From assembly GCF_000154725.1 (NCBI RefSeq), contig NZ_DS544873.1, positions 4,824,649 to 4,888,648 of the forward strand: 64,000 nt of DNA. The letters are read 5' to 3'. Under the pieces are notes generated by a model, which saw only the letters and a list, made by a program, of their open reading frames with translations, had not been told where the DNA came from and ran no database searches. The DNA comes from Kordia algicida OT-1. Lineage in GTDB: Bacteria; Bacteroidota; Bacteroidia; Flavobacteriales; Flavobacteriaceae. Made by a program: the position numbers and the translations under genes. Shown here piece by piece: positions 1 through 9,659 of the stretch; the stretch's first letter is position 1, and each line of letters begins with the position of its first letter.

Positions 1-798
1 AAGTGCGCTTCCGCTTTCAACAAAGTTTTCAATATATCTTTGCGAATTTACAATGGCATCTTCACTTTTGGTAATGTACTCAATTCCTGAATAGAAAGAA
101 TTTCCAGAATAATCGAGTCGTGCAGAAAATGCATTCGTCATTTCGTCAAAACCTGTATTTTGGAATTCTTCAGGAATGTCTTCTTTTCTTCCCACATAAC
201 TTAATCCAGCAGAAAGTGAAGAAGTTTCCAGTTTAAATAGATTTGTCAGGTCAATTTCAGAGTTAAATCCAAAAATTTCACCTTCTGATACTTCAAAACC
301 ATCACGTTGTCTTGCGTACATTGCTGTAAAAGACAATGAATTTGAAGGATCGTATTTTATTCTTCCACCTCTAAATGCGTTATTAATACCTAAAGGTCTG
401 TTTTCCCAACCTCTTAAAATAAGTCCGCTTCCAAATTGTTCATAAAAATAACCAGCAGTTACTTCTAGTTTTCTTGTTTTGTACATTGCGTAGTACAATG
501 CAATTCCAGAGTCGTCTAATTTAGGAGAGTAATTTAGTAAAGGCATTGGTGCGTATGATTCTACTTGAATACCTGCAAACCAATTTCCGTAGTTGTAATC
601 TAACTTTAGATAGTTGTTTGATCTAAAATGTTCGTCTTCGGCAAACTTTCCTAGTTTTTTATCATCATTATACCATTGTATATTTGATTCAAATCCACCA
701 GTTAGTCTTCCCCAATCTTTCTTATCTTCATCATCTTGTTCTTGGGCGAATCCAATAGAAAAAGCCAATGCAAAAGAAAGGAATAGTAATTTTTTCAT
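1..798 (-). CDS. Outer membrane beta-strand protein, DUF6029-like (partial, C-terminus missing)
   Basis: The frame runs from an ATG at 798 leftwards off the window edge, so only the first 266 residues are visible. It begins with a signal peptide (MKKLLFLSFALAFSIGFAQ) and continues with alternating aromatic and polar strands, as in porin-like or outer-membrane barrel proteins of Bacteroidota (for example NYLKLDYNYGNWFAGIQ). The order DUF6029 protein, TlpA-like thioredoxin and Omp28-like lipoprotein recurs in flavobacteria as far as I recall, which supports the family call. It lies 49 bases downstream of the thioredoxin gene on the same strand and is probably co-transcribed with it. Substrate and function are unknown. 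Confidence 0.72.
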   Translation of the reverse strand, partial: MKKLLFLSFALAFSIGFAQEQDDEDKKDWGRLTGGFESNIQWYNDDKKLGKFAEDEHFRSNNYLKLDYNYGNWFAGIQVESYAPMPLLNYSPKLDDSGIALYYAMYKTRKLEVTAGYFYEQFGSGLILRGWENRPLGINNAFRGGRIKYDPSNSLSFTAMYARQRDGFEVSEGEIFGFNSEIDLTNLFKLETSSLSAGLSYVGRKEDIPEEFQNTGFDEMTNAFSARLDYSGNSFYSGIEYITKSEDAIVNSQRYIENFVESGSAL

Positions 799-847
799 GT
801 AAATATGTAGTTAGTTTAGTATAGTATTTTGGTTGGTTAGTCAGTAG

Positions 848-1336
848 TTACTTTGCGTTTTTCTTGACTACGTCGTAAAGTTGATTTTCTGCGCCAGGGA
901 AATATCCTGTGTGGCGAAATACAATTTTTCCATCCTTAATAACAATTACATGTGGAATTGTAGTGATGTTTAATGAACGTTGTAAATCTTGATTGTCATC
1001 CAAAAGAACTCTGTATTCCCAACCTTTACCATTAATTAAAGGCTTAATTCTTTTTTTGGTTCGTGCATCATCAGTAGCAATTGCTATCAATTCAACATCT
1101 GTTTCGTCTTTCCAATCATCGTATACTTCGCTAATTGCATCCAGTTCGTTGATGCAAGGAACACACCAAGTTGCCCAAAAGCTTAAAATTTTCACACCTT
1201 TTTCTTCAGTGATTTTTTTCATGCTGATGGCACTTCCATCTAAATTTTTAATAGTAACATTTGGAATTTCTTTTTGCGCATTTGCTTGTATTGTAAACAT
1301 TAAGAATACAACAACAATACTCATAATTGACTTCAT
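848..1336 (-). CDS. TlpA-like periplasmic thioredoxin
   Basis: A 162-residue exported thioredoxin-fold protein. A signal peptide ends near ANAQ at residues 18-21, and the redox motif WATWCVPC places the active cysteines at about 58 and 61. The cis-proline region is TTIPHVIVIKDGK. Such proteins reduce or isomerise disulfides in the periplasm. It is divergent from the Omp28-like lipoprotein gene, which itself has a CGWC thioredoxin motif, and sits upstream of the outer-membrane protein gene on its own strand, so all three may serve one envelope redox function. That link is inference. Confidence 0.9.
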   Translation of the reverse strand: MKSIMSIVVVFLMFTIQANAQKEIPNVTIKNLDGSAISMKKITEEKGVKILSFWATWCVPCINELDAISEVYDDWKDETDVELIAIATDDARTKKRIKPLINGKGWEYRVLLDDNQDLQRSLNITTIPHVIVIKDGKIVFRHTGYFPGAENQLYDVVKKNAK

Positions 1337-1566
1337 AATTTTTAGTTTAATAGTGAGAATGCTGTAAATATATAAAAGCTTGCGTTAAAAAAACAATAAA
1401 AATAAAATAAATCAATTTTAACATTTTCCCCACATTCTCTATATAAATTATAGGCTATTTGTTTGATTTACTGTTTGTTAGTTTTTTCTTTTTTTTAACA
1501 AAAATTTAATATAAATTAGTGCGCAAATTAGACCATTACCAAACTTTAATAAACAAAAAATGTCTT

Positions 1567-2886
1567 ATGAAAACAAAAAACATCTTTAAATGCTTATTGG
1601 CTGTAGCCGCTTTATTTGTCTACTCTTGTAGTAGCGATTCTGACGGAGACGGAGGAACAACGACACCACCAGGAGGTGGAGGAACTTCAGGAATTACTTC
1701 AATTACTGTAAATGCTAGTGATAGCTCAATTGAATTAGGAGGATCTATTACATTTACAGTTACTGCAAACGATGGATCAAATGTAACAGCCAATTCTACT
1801 ATATTAGTAAACAACTCTGCAATTACAGGAGTAGAGTATACGCCAACTGCTACAGGATCTTTCCAAATTACAGCAAAGTATGAAACACTTACAAGTGGCG
1901 CTATCAATGTTGAGGTTACGCCTCCAGTGATTACTGCTTTACGTGTAGAAAGTGCAGATACAAGTATCAAAGTAGGAGATACTGCTGAATTTATCGTGAT
2001 CGGAACTGATGCCGGAGGAAATGATTACACAATTACAAGTGAAGCAACAATTTCTGTAAACGGAACTGAAATCGTTGGAAACAGATTTATGGCAACTGAA
2101 ATTGCTGATATCGAAGCTTCTGCAACTAAAGACGGAATTACTTCTGCAGTATTTAACTTACCAGTAACAGACGATACTGCGCCAGGAACGTTTGCTAAAA
2201 ATGCAATTATTGAAGATTATACAGGAACATGGTGCGGATGGTGCCCAAGAGTATCATACGCAATTGAGCAAGTAGAAGCTCAGTCTGACAGAGTATTTGC
2301 TATCGCTGCACACAGTGGAGATGCAATGGAGAACTCTTACAGTGCTGCTTTAGATAATGTATATGTTACTTCAGGATATCCAACAGCTGTTCTTAATAGA
2401 GACGTAGATTGGACTTACCCAGAGCCAAGTAATGTTGCACAAGCTACAAACTTAGCTTCAGGAACTACAACTTCTGGATTGTCATTAAACTCTATGGTAG
2501 TTGGAAACAACTTAAGAGTATACGTTTCTGCTGCTTTTGCACAAAGTACACCAGGAGCTAAATTGGTCGTATTAGTATTAGAGGACGGAATTGTTGCTTC
2601 TCAAAGAAACTACACAAGTTACTATGGTGGAGCAGATCCAATCTCTCAATTTGTACACAACCACACTTTAAGACATTCTATTACAGATGTTTTTGGAGAT
2701 GCAATTCCAGCAGGAAGCACAGGAGCAGGACAAAGACACAAAGAAGTATTTGATATTCCAGTACCAGCTTTAGTAAATGACAGAAGCAAAATGTCAATCG
2801 TAGCAATGATTGTAGGATCAGATAACAAAGTTATCAATGCTACTGGAGCTCACGTAGGAACTGATAAGGATTATCAAGCAAACTAA
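1567..2886 (+). CDS. Omp28-related outer membrane lipoprotein
   Basis: Translation from the ATG at 1567 gives 439 residues with a lipoprotein signal (LLAVAALFVYSC) followed by an acidic and Gly-rich linker. A GTG 48 bases upstream would add 16 residues in front of the signal peptide and is rejected. Two Ig-like repeats follow (each opening with a strand like ITSITVNASDSS or ITALRVESADTS and a 'GxxxxFxVxxxD' core). A thioredoxin-fold Omp28 domain then carries GTWCGWCPR with cysteines at about 223 and 226. Omp28 was first described as a surface protein of Porphyromonas gingivalis; its exact role is unclear. A strong terminator follows 44 bases after the stop. Confidence 0.88.
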   Translation: MKTKNIFKCLLAVAALFVYSCSSDSDGDGGTTTPPGGGGTSGITSITVNASDSSIELGGSITFTVTANDGSNVTANSTILVNNSAITGVEYTPTATGSFQITAKYETLTSGAINVEVTPPVITALRVESADTSIKVGDTAEFIVIGTDAGGNDYTITSEATISVNGTEIVGNRFMATEIADIEASATKDGITSAVFNLPVTDDTAPGTFAKNAIIEDYTGTWCGWCPRVSYAIEQVEAQSDRVFAIAAHSGDAMENSYSAALDNVYVTSGYPTAVLNRDVDWTYPEPSNVAQATNLASGTTTSGLSLNSMVVGNNLRVYVSAAFAQSTPGAKLVVLVLEDGIVASQRNYTSYYGGADPISQFVHNHTLRHSITDVFGDAIPAGSTGAGQRHKEVFDIPVPALVNDRSKMSIVAMIVGSDNKVINATGAHVGTDKDYQAN

Positions 2887-2929
2887 TACTTAATTATAAT
2901 TAGCTAGAATTCTCTTAGATTCTTATACT

Positions 2930-2959
2930 AAAAAGCGACTCAATTGAGTCGCTTTTTTT
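2930..2959 (+). terminator. Intrinsic terminator after the Omp28-like gene
   Basis: Perfect 11-bp stem AAAAGCGACTC / GAGTCGCTTTT with an AATT loop and a following T run. Confidence 0.9.
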
Positions 2960-3141
2960 ATGGATTTTTTCTACAAATGGTTCTTGTCTTCTGTTTGTTA
3001 AAAAGAGTTTTTGTGGACGTTTAATTCGATTATAATGACCAAATATCTGTTTTTGGTTGAATTGTTAAATATGGTAAAACCATATCAGTCAGTGTGTTAT
3101 ATTTATTAAATTTAGATTGTTAACCAAAAACTATGTTATCA

Positions 3142-3290
3142 TGAAAAAAAGGAACCTAAAAAAAATCGGTTTAAACAAAAAAGTAGTTTCAACTTTTAGA
3201 GTACATGAGCTAAAAGGTGGAGCGTTAAGTGATTTATGGCATCAAGATGAAGACGGATATTACGTATGTTGTTCTGCTTTTGTATGCTAA
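3142..3290 (+). pseudogene. Class I lanthipeptide-type precursor, broken by a one-base frameshift
   Basis: An ATG at 3142 opens MKKRNLKKIGLNKK and then meets a stop at 3184-3186. In the frame shifted by one base, from 3183 to 3290, the reading continues VVSTFRVHELKGGALSDLWH and ends in a Cys-rich tail (YYVCCSAFVC). Joined, the two parts match the layout of the intact peptide at 23644 (MKKKNLK..LNKR, AISN, then a Gly-Gly), which is the style of Bacteroidota class I lanthipeptide leaders. The simplest reading is loss of one A in the run at 3178-3182 (five A; six would restore the frame). A sequencing error in the A run is possible. No modification enzymes lie nearby. A TATATTTA box at 3098-3105 could be its promoter. 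Confidence 0.6.
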
Positions 3291-3402
3291 AAGTTACGTT
3301 TACCACGCAAATAATTCTTTAAAAAAATTTAGAAGTTGCCTAAAAAGCCTAAAATGTTATTCGGTTTAACAATTTTTCTACTTTCCAGACAACTTTTTTT
3401 AG

Positions 3403-5820
3403 TTACTGAATGATAATTTTTTCGGTTTGAATTTTATCATTGAATTTTAATTGCAATACATACATGCCCGATTGAAGTGAAATAGGAACTTCTAATTTTG
3501 AAGAAGTCACGGTTATTTCTTTGTCTAAAACGATTCTTCCTGAAATATCATGTATTGAAATAGTCAATTCGTTGATAGAAGTTTGCACACGTAATTTTAA
3601 AACATCTTTTGTAGGATTCTGCGTTACTTGTATGCTGTTGTTTTGCACATTTGTAGAAACATTGAGCGTAGATTCTACAATTTCATTCCAGGCAAATGTT
3701 ACATTTGGATCAGTAAGAATCACATGTCCTTCATTAGATGGTGGCATATACCAATCGTCAAAAGGTGTGTCGTTTACCGTATTTTCAGTACTTGGATTTG
3801 GAACTGCATACCAATCATTCTGGTTTTTTAAAGCCATGCTACTTATTGTCGGGATGAAGTTAAAATAATCAGTTTCCAGTCCTAAAAAGAAAGCATCAAT
3901 TGTAGGATCGCCACCAACGAAACTGCCTGATAAAGCACCTAAGTCAAACAATCCGCCCATAGCGGCGTCAATTCCATTTGTGTATGATGGAGATCGTGAA
4001 TCTGCCGCAGCATTGATGTCACAGAAACATAAAAAAGGTGCATCAATCCAAATATTACTTACTTCATCTGAAACATTCGCAGGATGTGTATACCATACTT
4101 TTAAATGTGCATCTGTCAACAAAGCTACACCTTCTATGGTTATATCTAATACTTTTCTGCCCGGCAATACATCATTTCCAAGTTTATCTTGATAAGGCGC
4201 GCCATTTCCACTTCCATTAATGATAGAAACTTTACGTAAATTTTCGGGGAAACCAGAATTTGTTAAATTATTCATCCTGTCAAAAAATAAATCTTTAAAT
4301 GGATGCGCAGTTGGCAGCACAATGCTATTGTCAAAATCGGCTATTTGACCGTTTTGTAAATGTGCTTCCATGTGGTCTGTTAACATTTGTCGTGCTGCAG
4401 GCGATTTTAGCATTCCGTCTACAATTGGTCGTAACGATTCAACACTAAAATCTCCAACCCAAGTATCCAATCCGTATGCGAGATAGTTGAATAAATGTTG
4501 AAACCCTATCGGAACATTTGCTCCTAAATGCGGAGAATCAAAAGAAATCCACAAGCGTGTGTCATGATTTAGCGTAGGTTCACTTTCCATATAGTTTAGC
4601 GCATAACGTGAAATCAATCCGCCCATACTTGGACCAATAATTACGTTAGGTTCATTTCCTACTTTTTGACTGTTAATTGTATTGATAAGCTCTACCAAAA
4701 TCATGGCATTTCGTTCAATATAATCTGCGCCGCCATCAACTATTACACTACCTACAGGATAATCGTTGACATCTATAATTAGGTCATTATTTGTATCTGT
4801 AACATCACTAAGTAGCATGAGTGAATTGTCTGCCAAACGTAAATATTGCGGAAGATTTAACACAATAATATCAAAACTTTCTTCCGTACGTATGCGATCT
4901 GCTAAATTTTGAGTCGTTCCGTTGTTGTCAGTATAGGTAAGTAAGTCGTAAACGGCACTAATATTGCGAGTGTCGCCAGGATCAAAACCATCAATAACAA
5001 TAATAGGTTTGGTAATGTCGGTATTGCCTGCACCTAAAAAGACTTCATATTCTCCCATACCAGCAAAATTAGTTGCGCCCGAATAGATTGATAAATCTGG
5101 ACTTATAGAAGCTGTAATTCCTTGTGAATTTTCTTCATTCTCGGCAGTAGTTTTTCCGTGAACAATCAATTGTGAGGAGACTATTTTTTCTTCTCCAGAA
5201 ACCAAACGTACTTTAAATGTGAGTTGCTTCTTTCCTGCGCTTGTGTAATTGATAGCAATTGGCGTATCAAAGTTCACCGCAACAAAGCCATTACCATTGT
5301 CAAAATCAACAAAAAATTGAGAAATATTTGTTTCCGCGTCAGCGTTAAATAAAGAGCGATCTATATAAAAAGTAGTTTGTAATCCGTGTTTATGAACGCT
5401 CAAAGGCGCAATGAACACTTCTTTTTTCTGCTTAAAAACAGTTTCTGTAGCATTTTGGCGAACTTTATACGTGTTATTTTCTATAATAATGTCGTTGTTG
5501 GAAATAGCTTCTGGATTTACAATTTCATATTCGGCATAAATTCCTGCAATTTTGATTGTTTCATTGTATGAAGTAACGCGCATATTGTTTTCGATAGAAA
5601 GAAAAGGAGTTGTTTTTCCTGCATGCGACAATTCTTTAGAAGCTTGCAACAAACTGTACATGCTGTGATAATCCGAATGATTTTTTAAGACAGAAAACGG
5701 AGCTGTTTCTGTAACAAGTGTTTCTGTTTGTTTCGGAATAGAATTTAATTTAACATAATTGCTATCTATCTGAGCAAAAAGACAGATTGGAAACAAAAGA
5801 AATAGTAATTTCAGCTTCAT
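3403..5820 (-). CDS. T9SS-secreted lipase/esterase-like alpha/beta hydrolase
   Basis: Starting at the ATG at 5820 (MKLKLLFLLFPICLFAQ, a clean signal peptide; a longer start 14 codons upstream would bury it) gives 805 residues. A nucleophile elbow GPSMGGLISRYAL puts the serine at about 398, preceded by an oxyanion-type segment (IIVIDGFDPGDTRN), as in PGAP1/lipase-like hydrolases. The last 75 or so residues form a type A T9SS sorting domain (NPTKDVLKL, SGRIV, SGMYVLQL, TEKIIIQ), so the protein should cross the outer membrane by T9SS and be anchored or released with cleavage. The substrate cannot be told from sequence. It stands alone between the broken peptide gene and pruA. Confidence 0.85.
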   Translation of the reverse strand: MKLKLLFLLFPICLFAQIDSNYVKLNSIPKQTETLVTETAPFSVLKNHSDYHSMYSLLQASKELSHAGKTTPFLSIENNMRVTSYNETIKIAGIYAEYEIVNPEAISNNDIIIENNTYKVRQNATETVFKQKKEVFIAPLSVHKHGLQTTFYIDRSLFNADAETNISQFFVDFDNGNGFVAVNFDTPIAINYTSAGKKQLTFKVRLVSGEEKIVSSQLIVHGKTTAENEENSQGITASISPDLSIYSGATNFAGMGEYEVFLGAGNTDITKPIIVIDGFDPGDTRNISAVYDLLTYTDNNGTTQNLADRIRTEESFDIIVLNLPQYLRLADNSLMLLSDVTDTNNDLIIDVNDYPVGSVIVDGGADYIERNAMILVELINTINSQKVGNEPNVIIGPSMGGLISRYALNYMESEPTLNHDTRLWISFDSPHLGANVPIGFQHLFNYLAYGLDTWVGDFSVESLRPIVDGMLKSPAARQMLTDHMEAHLQNGQIADFDNSIVLPTAHPFKDLFFDRMNNLTNSGFPENLRKVSIINGSGNGAPYQDKLGNDVLPGRKVLDITIEGVALLTDAHLKVWYTHPANVSDEVSNIWIDAPFLCFCDINAAADSRSPSYTNGIDAAMGGLFDLGALSGSFVGGDPTIDAFFLGLETDYFNFIPTISSMALKNQNDWYAVPNPSTENTVNDTPFDDWYMPPSNEGHVILTDPNVTFAWNEIVESTLNVSTNVQNNSIQVTQNPTKDVLKLRVQTSINELTISIHDISGRIVLDKEITVTSSKLEVPISLQSGMYVLQLKFNDKIQTEKIIIQ

Positions 5821-5932
5821 ATACAATGATTTAGGGGTTAAAAAATCGTAGAAAATTAACATATTTATTGTGAAATATGAATTTTTTATCGCTTAAATAT
5901 TGTAAATGGTAAATGTAGTAGATACTTTTAAA

Positions 5933-5966
5933 CAAAAAAGCCGAAGACAATATCTTCAGCTTTTCT
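5933..5966 (-). terminator. Intrinsic terminator of pruA
   Basis: Near-perfect inverted repeat AAAAGCcGAAGA / TCTTCaGCTTTT, 21 bases past the pruA stop. A T run on the minus strand follows. Confidence 0.75.
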
Positions 5967-5986
5967 ATAAAATATATAAGATTGTT

Positions 5987-7612
5987 TTATCCTAAAAATG
6001 GATATCTGTAATCAATTGGCGTTACGAATGTTTCTTTGATGAGTCGTGGAGAAACCCAACGTAATAAGTTTTGAGCAGAACCAGCCTTGTCGTTAGTTCC
6101 AGAAGCTCTTGCTCCACCAAATGGTTGCTGTCCTACAACGGCTCCAGTTGGTTTGTCGTTGATGTAGAAGTTTCCAGCACAGTTTTCTAATGCTTTTGTA
6201 GCTTCGTCAATTGCATAACGATCTCCTGAGAATACGGCTCCAGTTAAAGCGTATTCAGAAGTTTCGTCAACTAACTTTAATGTTTCTGACCAATCTGCAT
6301 CTTCGTACACATACACAGTTACAACAGGTCCGAATAATTCCGTTTCCATGGTTGTGTATTTTGGATCTTTGGTAACAATTACTGTTGGATCAATAAAGTA
6401 TCCTTTCGATTTGTCGTAGTTTCCACCAGCCACAACTTCTGCATCTTCATCTGCTTTTGCTTGATCGATGTATTTTGCCAATTTGTCAAAAGAACCTTCG
6501 TGAATAACTGCCGTGATGAAGTTTCCTAAATCAGCAGGAGAACCCATTTTGAAAGAAGCAATGTCTTCTTTTACATAGTCAAGCACTTCATCAGCAATCG
6601 ACTTTGGTAAGTAGACTCTAGATGCTGCGCTACATTTTTGCCCTTGAAATTCAAAAGCACCACGAGAAATTCCTGTAGCAACTTGCTTCGGATTTGCACT
6701 TGGATGCGCCACGATAAAGTCTTTTCCACCAGTTTCTCCAACAATTTTTGGATAGGTTTTGTATGTGTGAATGTTATTTCCAATTTTTTTCCAAAGTTCT
6801 TTAAAAACGTATGTAGAGCCTGTAAAGTGAACTCCAGCAAAATCTGGACTCTCTAATACAGTGTCAGTTATCATTACAGGATCACCGTAAACAACGTTAA
6901 TAACGCCATCTGGCACGCCAGCTTCTTTAAAAATATCTACAATTACTTTTGCAGAGAAAATCTGACTGTCACTAGGTTTCCAAACAACAGTATTTCCCAT
7001 CATGGCAGCACTTGCAGGTAAGTTTGCCGCAATTGCAGTAAAGTTAAAAGGTGTAATGGCGTATACAAAACCTTCTAATGGTCTGTATTCAACACGATTC
7101 CAAATTCCTTCTGCTGAATCTGGTTGCTCCTCATAAATTTGCGACATAAATTCTACGTTAAAACGTAAAAAGTCAATCAATTCACAAGCGGCATCAATTT
7201 CTGCTTGGTGTACAGTTTTTGATTGCGCAATCATGGTTGCAGCATTTATTTTTGCTCTATAAGGTCCAGCGATTAACTCGGCAGCTTTTAAAAAGATAGC
7301 TGCACGTTGTTCCCAAGTTAACTGCGCCCATTTTTTTCTAGCTTCCAAAGCAGTTTCAATGGCTTGCGTTACATGTTTTTTTTCTGCTAAATGATAGGTT
7401 CCTACAATATGTTTGTGATCGTGTGGAGGAGACATTGTGTTGGTGTTTCCTGTTTTCACTTCTTCACTGCCAATATACATTGGTACATCTACATTTCCGT
7501 TAAAATATGCATCGTATTGTGCAGTTACAGCAGCTCTTTCCGGAGTTCCAGGTGCGTATGATTTTACTGGTTCATTGATGGCTGTTGGAACTTGAAAAAA
7601 TCCTTTTCCCAT
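5987..7612 (-). CDS. pruA: L-glutamate gamma-semialdehyde dehydrogenase (1-pyrroline-5-carboxylate dehydrogenase)
   Basis: Aldehyde dehydrogenase that oxidises glutamate semialdehyde to glutamate with NAD+, the second step of proline breakdown. Starting at MGKGFFQVPTAINEPVKSY gives 541 residues, the normal size for this stand-alone PruA type. Visible landmarks are the substrate/cofactor segment ITPFNFTAIAANLPA, the glutamate motif KIVGETGGKDF, the catalytic cysteine in GQKCSAAS at about residue 327 and the C-terminal PFGGARASGTNDKAG. A further 15 codons upstream are in frame but lie inside the 5' leader. A TATCTTTG promoter box lies 43-50 bases upstream. No proline dehydrogenase gene is adjacent. 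Confidence 0.96.
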   Translation of the reverse strand: MGKGFFQVPTAINEPVKSYAPGTPERAAVTAQYDAYFNGNVDVPMYIGSEEVKTGNTNTMSPPHDHKHIVGTYHLAEKKHVTQAIETALEARKKWAQLTWEQRAAIFLKAAELIAGPYRAKINAATMIAQSKTVHQAEIDAACELIDFLRFNVEFMSQIYEEQPDSAEGIWNRVEYRPLEGFVYAITPFNFTAIAANLPASAAMMGNTVVWKPSDSQIFSAKVIVDIFKEAGVPDGVINVVYGDPVMITDTVLESPDFAGVHFTGSTYVFKELWKKIGNNIHTYKTYPKIVGETGGKDFIVAHPSANPKQVATGISRGAFEFQGQKCSAASRVYLPKSIADEVLDYVKEDIASFKMGSPADLGNFITAVIHEGSFDKLAKYIDQAKADEDAEVVAGGNYDKSKGYFIDPTVIVTKDPKYTTMETELFGPVVTVYVYEDADWSETLKLVDETSEYALTGAVFSGDRYAIDEATKALENCAGNFYINDKPTGAVVGQQPFGGARASGTNDKAGSAQNLLRWVSPRLIKETFVTPIDYRYPFLG

Positions 7613-7654
7613 AGGTTGTATTGTTAATAGTGTTTGTATTAAATTTTTGAGGTG

Positions 7655-7662
7655 CAAAGATA
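7655..7662 (-). promoter_or_regulatory. Promoter -7 box of pruA
   Basis: Reads TATCTTTG on the minus strand, a perfect match to the Bacteroidota TAnnTTTG box, 43 bases before the chosen ATG. No clear -33 TTTG is seen. Confidence 0.6.
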
Positions 7663-7823
7663 CAAAAAAAAAGCACCTTTATTGGGATTTTGATTTTTCG
7701 ATGAATTTCTAGTTTCTTGCTAATTTCTCACTGGATTTCAAAAAAAATACACATTTCATAATTTAGGGGAATATCTAATGAAAATTTTGTAAGTTGTCAG
7801 CTTAAAGACAGACAAAAGCTACT

Positions 7824-8552
7824 ATGTGTACAGTTAGTTTTATTTACAAAGGAAATGATGCATTTGTGTTAACCTCAAACCGAGATGAATCGCCGAAAAG
7901 AGAGACAAAAGAACCTGCAATCTATACGATTTCTGATACAAAATTGATCTTCCCGAAAGATGCGCTCGGTGGCGGAACTTGGATTGGAATGAGTAACCAA
8001 AAACGTGTAGTTTGCCTATTAAATGGAGGTTTTGAAAAGCATGTGCGTTTGCCTAAATATCGACACAGTCGTGGTGTGGTTGTGAAAGATTTTTTGACAG
8101 CTTCTGATATTGAATCAACTGTAAAAAATTACAATCTCAATTTGATAGAACCTTTTACAATCGTACTTGCTGACTGGAACAATACGTTACAGCTTTTTGA
8201 ATTGGTTTGGGATGGCGAAGAAAAGCATTTTCAAAAGTTACCGCTAACAGTTCCACATATTTGGTCGTCTTCTACGTTATATACTGAAAAAATGAAGCAG
8301 TTGCGTCGTGATTGGTTTGCAACATTTCAACAGAAAGAAAATTTGAGCGCAAATACATTACTAAACTTCCACAAAACTGCCGGTGTTGGCGATCCGAATG
8401 TAGCTGTAATTATGGATAGAAATGTCGTAAAAACCATCAGTATTACACAAATAGAAAAAGATGCTGATACTATTTCAATGAAATATCACAATCTTGTTAA
8501 AGATACTGTTAGCACTATTTCATTTAATACTATAGAAGCATTGCATGAATAA
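7824..8552 (+). CDS. NRDE (TANGO2-like) family protein
   Basis: 242 residues that begin MCTVSF and contain the family signature SNRDE at about residues 18-22; an N-terminal Cys right after Met is typical of this Ntn-hydrolase-like family (formerly DUF833). Eukaryotic TANGO2 is linked to haem and lipid handling; the bacterial role is not settled. The stop overlaps the start of the next gene by 8 bases, so the two are likely translated together. Confidence 0.88.
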   Translation: MCTVSFIYKGNDAFVLTSNRDESPKRETKEPAIYTISDTKLIFPKDALGGGTWIGMSNQKRVVCLLNGGFEKHVRLPKYRHSRGVVVKDFLTASDIESTVKNYNLNLIEPFTIVLADWNNTLQLFELVWDGEEKHFQKLPLTVPHIWSSSTLYTEKMKQLRRDWFATFQQKENLSANTLLNFHKTAGVGDPNVAVIMDRNVVKTISITQIEKDADTISMKYHNLVKDTVSTISFNTIEALHE

Positions 8553-9558
8553 TTCGGGAATTATACTTACGTTGGCATATCCTGATACCATTGTAAGAAC
8601 TGCCGAAGAATGGTATTCACCTTTTCTGAGATTTATAGGAATCGGGAAGAAGCATTACATTCGTGCGGGACACGCCGCGTTGGTTTTGATTGATAAAACT
8701 ACTGGAAATCTGGATTATTACGATTATGGACGTTATGTGACGAAATTGTCTTACGGACGTGTCCGATCAAAAGTGCGCGATCGTGAATTGGATTTTCCGC
8801 TACAGGCAATCATCCGCAACGGCGAAATTGTCAATTTAAAAGAAATTTTACACTTTTTAGGAAACCATCCAGCGTTGACACACGGCGAAGGAAGAATGAT
8901 TGCTTCCGTATGCGATCAAGTTGATTATGAAGTTGCTCAAAATTATATTGAGTATTGCTTGCGTCAAGGTTCTACCACGTATGCGGCTTTCTTAAAAAAT
9001 GCTTCCAATTGCGCCCGATTTGTGACAGATACGTTGATTGCTTCCGTGACAAATTCAAAAATTAGAAAACAACTTAAAAAGTCTACGTGGTTTACGCCAA
9101 GTACTGTTGGAAATGTGATGTTGGCGAATACGACAAAACACGTATATGAAGTTGTCGGTGATAAAGTAAATATTTTTGATTCTACTTCTAGAAAGGAAAC
9201 TATGCGCTGTTTTTTAGATCGATTGAAAAATCACGAACCAAATTTATTAGGAAATATTGAACCTAAAAAACTTGATGTACTTTCAGAAAATGCACAATGG
9301 CTTTCAGGAATTGGTTCAGGAGTTTGGTTTGAAATTGAAGCGCTTCCTGCAATGATCTATTGTTATAGAATTCGCCGAATTTCTCCGTATGGAACTGTAG
9401 ATGTTGACGGAATTTTTAAAGTAAACAATCCTGAATTTGATGTGCAACAGCCATACGAGTTTATTTATGATTCCAATTGTGCGTATTGCAATATTTTACA
9501 AAATAATGTTGTGTATTATTTTAGTTTTCAGGAAGATTACACGCTGTCGATTGCATAA
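8545..9558 (+). CDS. Conserved protein of unknown function, possible permuted NlpC/P60-like fold
   Basis: 337 residues without signal peptide or membrane segment. It overlaps the NRDE gene by 8 bases and so belongs to the same operon. I recognise it only as a protein common in Flavobacteriaceae (possibly the DUF6695 group). Two conserved-looking patches stand out: HYIRAGHAALVLID near residues 33-46 and NASNCARFVTDTL near 152-164. A His strand followed much later by a Cys at a helix start is the order seen in circularly permuted papain-like (LRAT/NlpC-P60) hydrolases. That fold is inference. Confidence 0.75.
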   Translation: MNNSGIILTLAYPDTIVRTAEEWYSPFLRFIGIGKKHYIRAGHAALVLIDKTTGNLDYYDYGRYVTKLSYGRVRSKVRDRELDFPLQAIIRNGEIVNLKEILHFLGNHPALTHGEGRMIASVCDQVDYEVAQNYIEYCLRQGSTTYAAFLKNASNCARFVTDTLIASVTNSKIRKQLKKSTWFTPSTVGNVMLANTTKHVYEVVGDKVNIFDSTSRKETMRCFLDRLKNHEPNLLGNIEPKKLDVLSENAQWLSGIGSGVWFEIEALPAMIYCYRIRRISPYGTVDVDGIFKVNNPEFDVQQPYEFIYDSNCAYCNILQNNVVYYFSFQEDYTLSIA

Positions 9559-9659
9559 AAAATCTGATATATTTTTCATTAAGCATATTGTAATAATTAC
9601 AAGATTAATCGTAGGAATAGCAATTGAAAAACTTTATTTTTGTGAAAATCACAAATTGT

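Noticed and set aside
3159-3186. Programmed -1 frameshift at the A AAA AAA heptamer as explanation for the split peptide
   Set aside because: A slip there would alter the conserved LNKK part of the leader, whereas a missing A at 3178-3182 restores a leader like its relatives; no downstream stimulator was seen.
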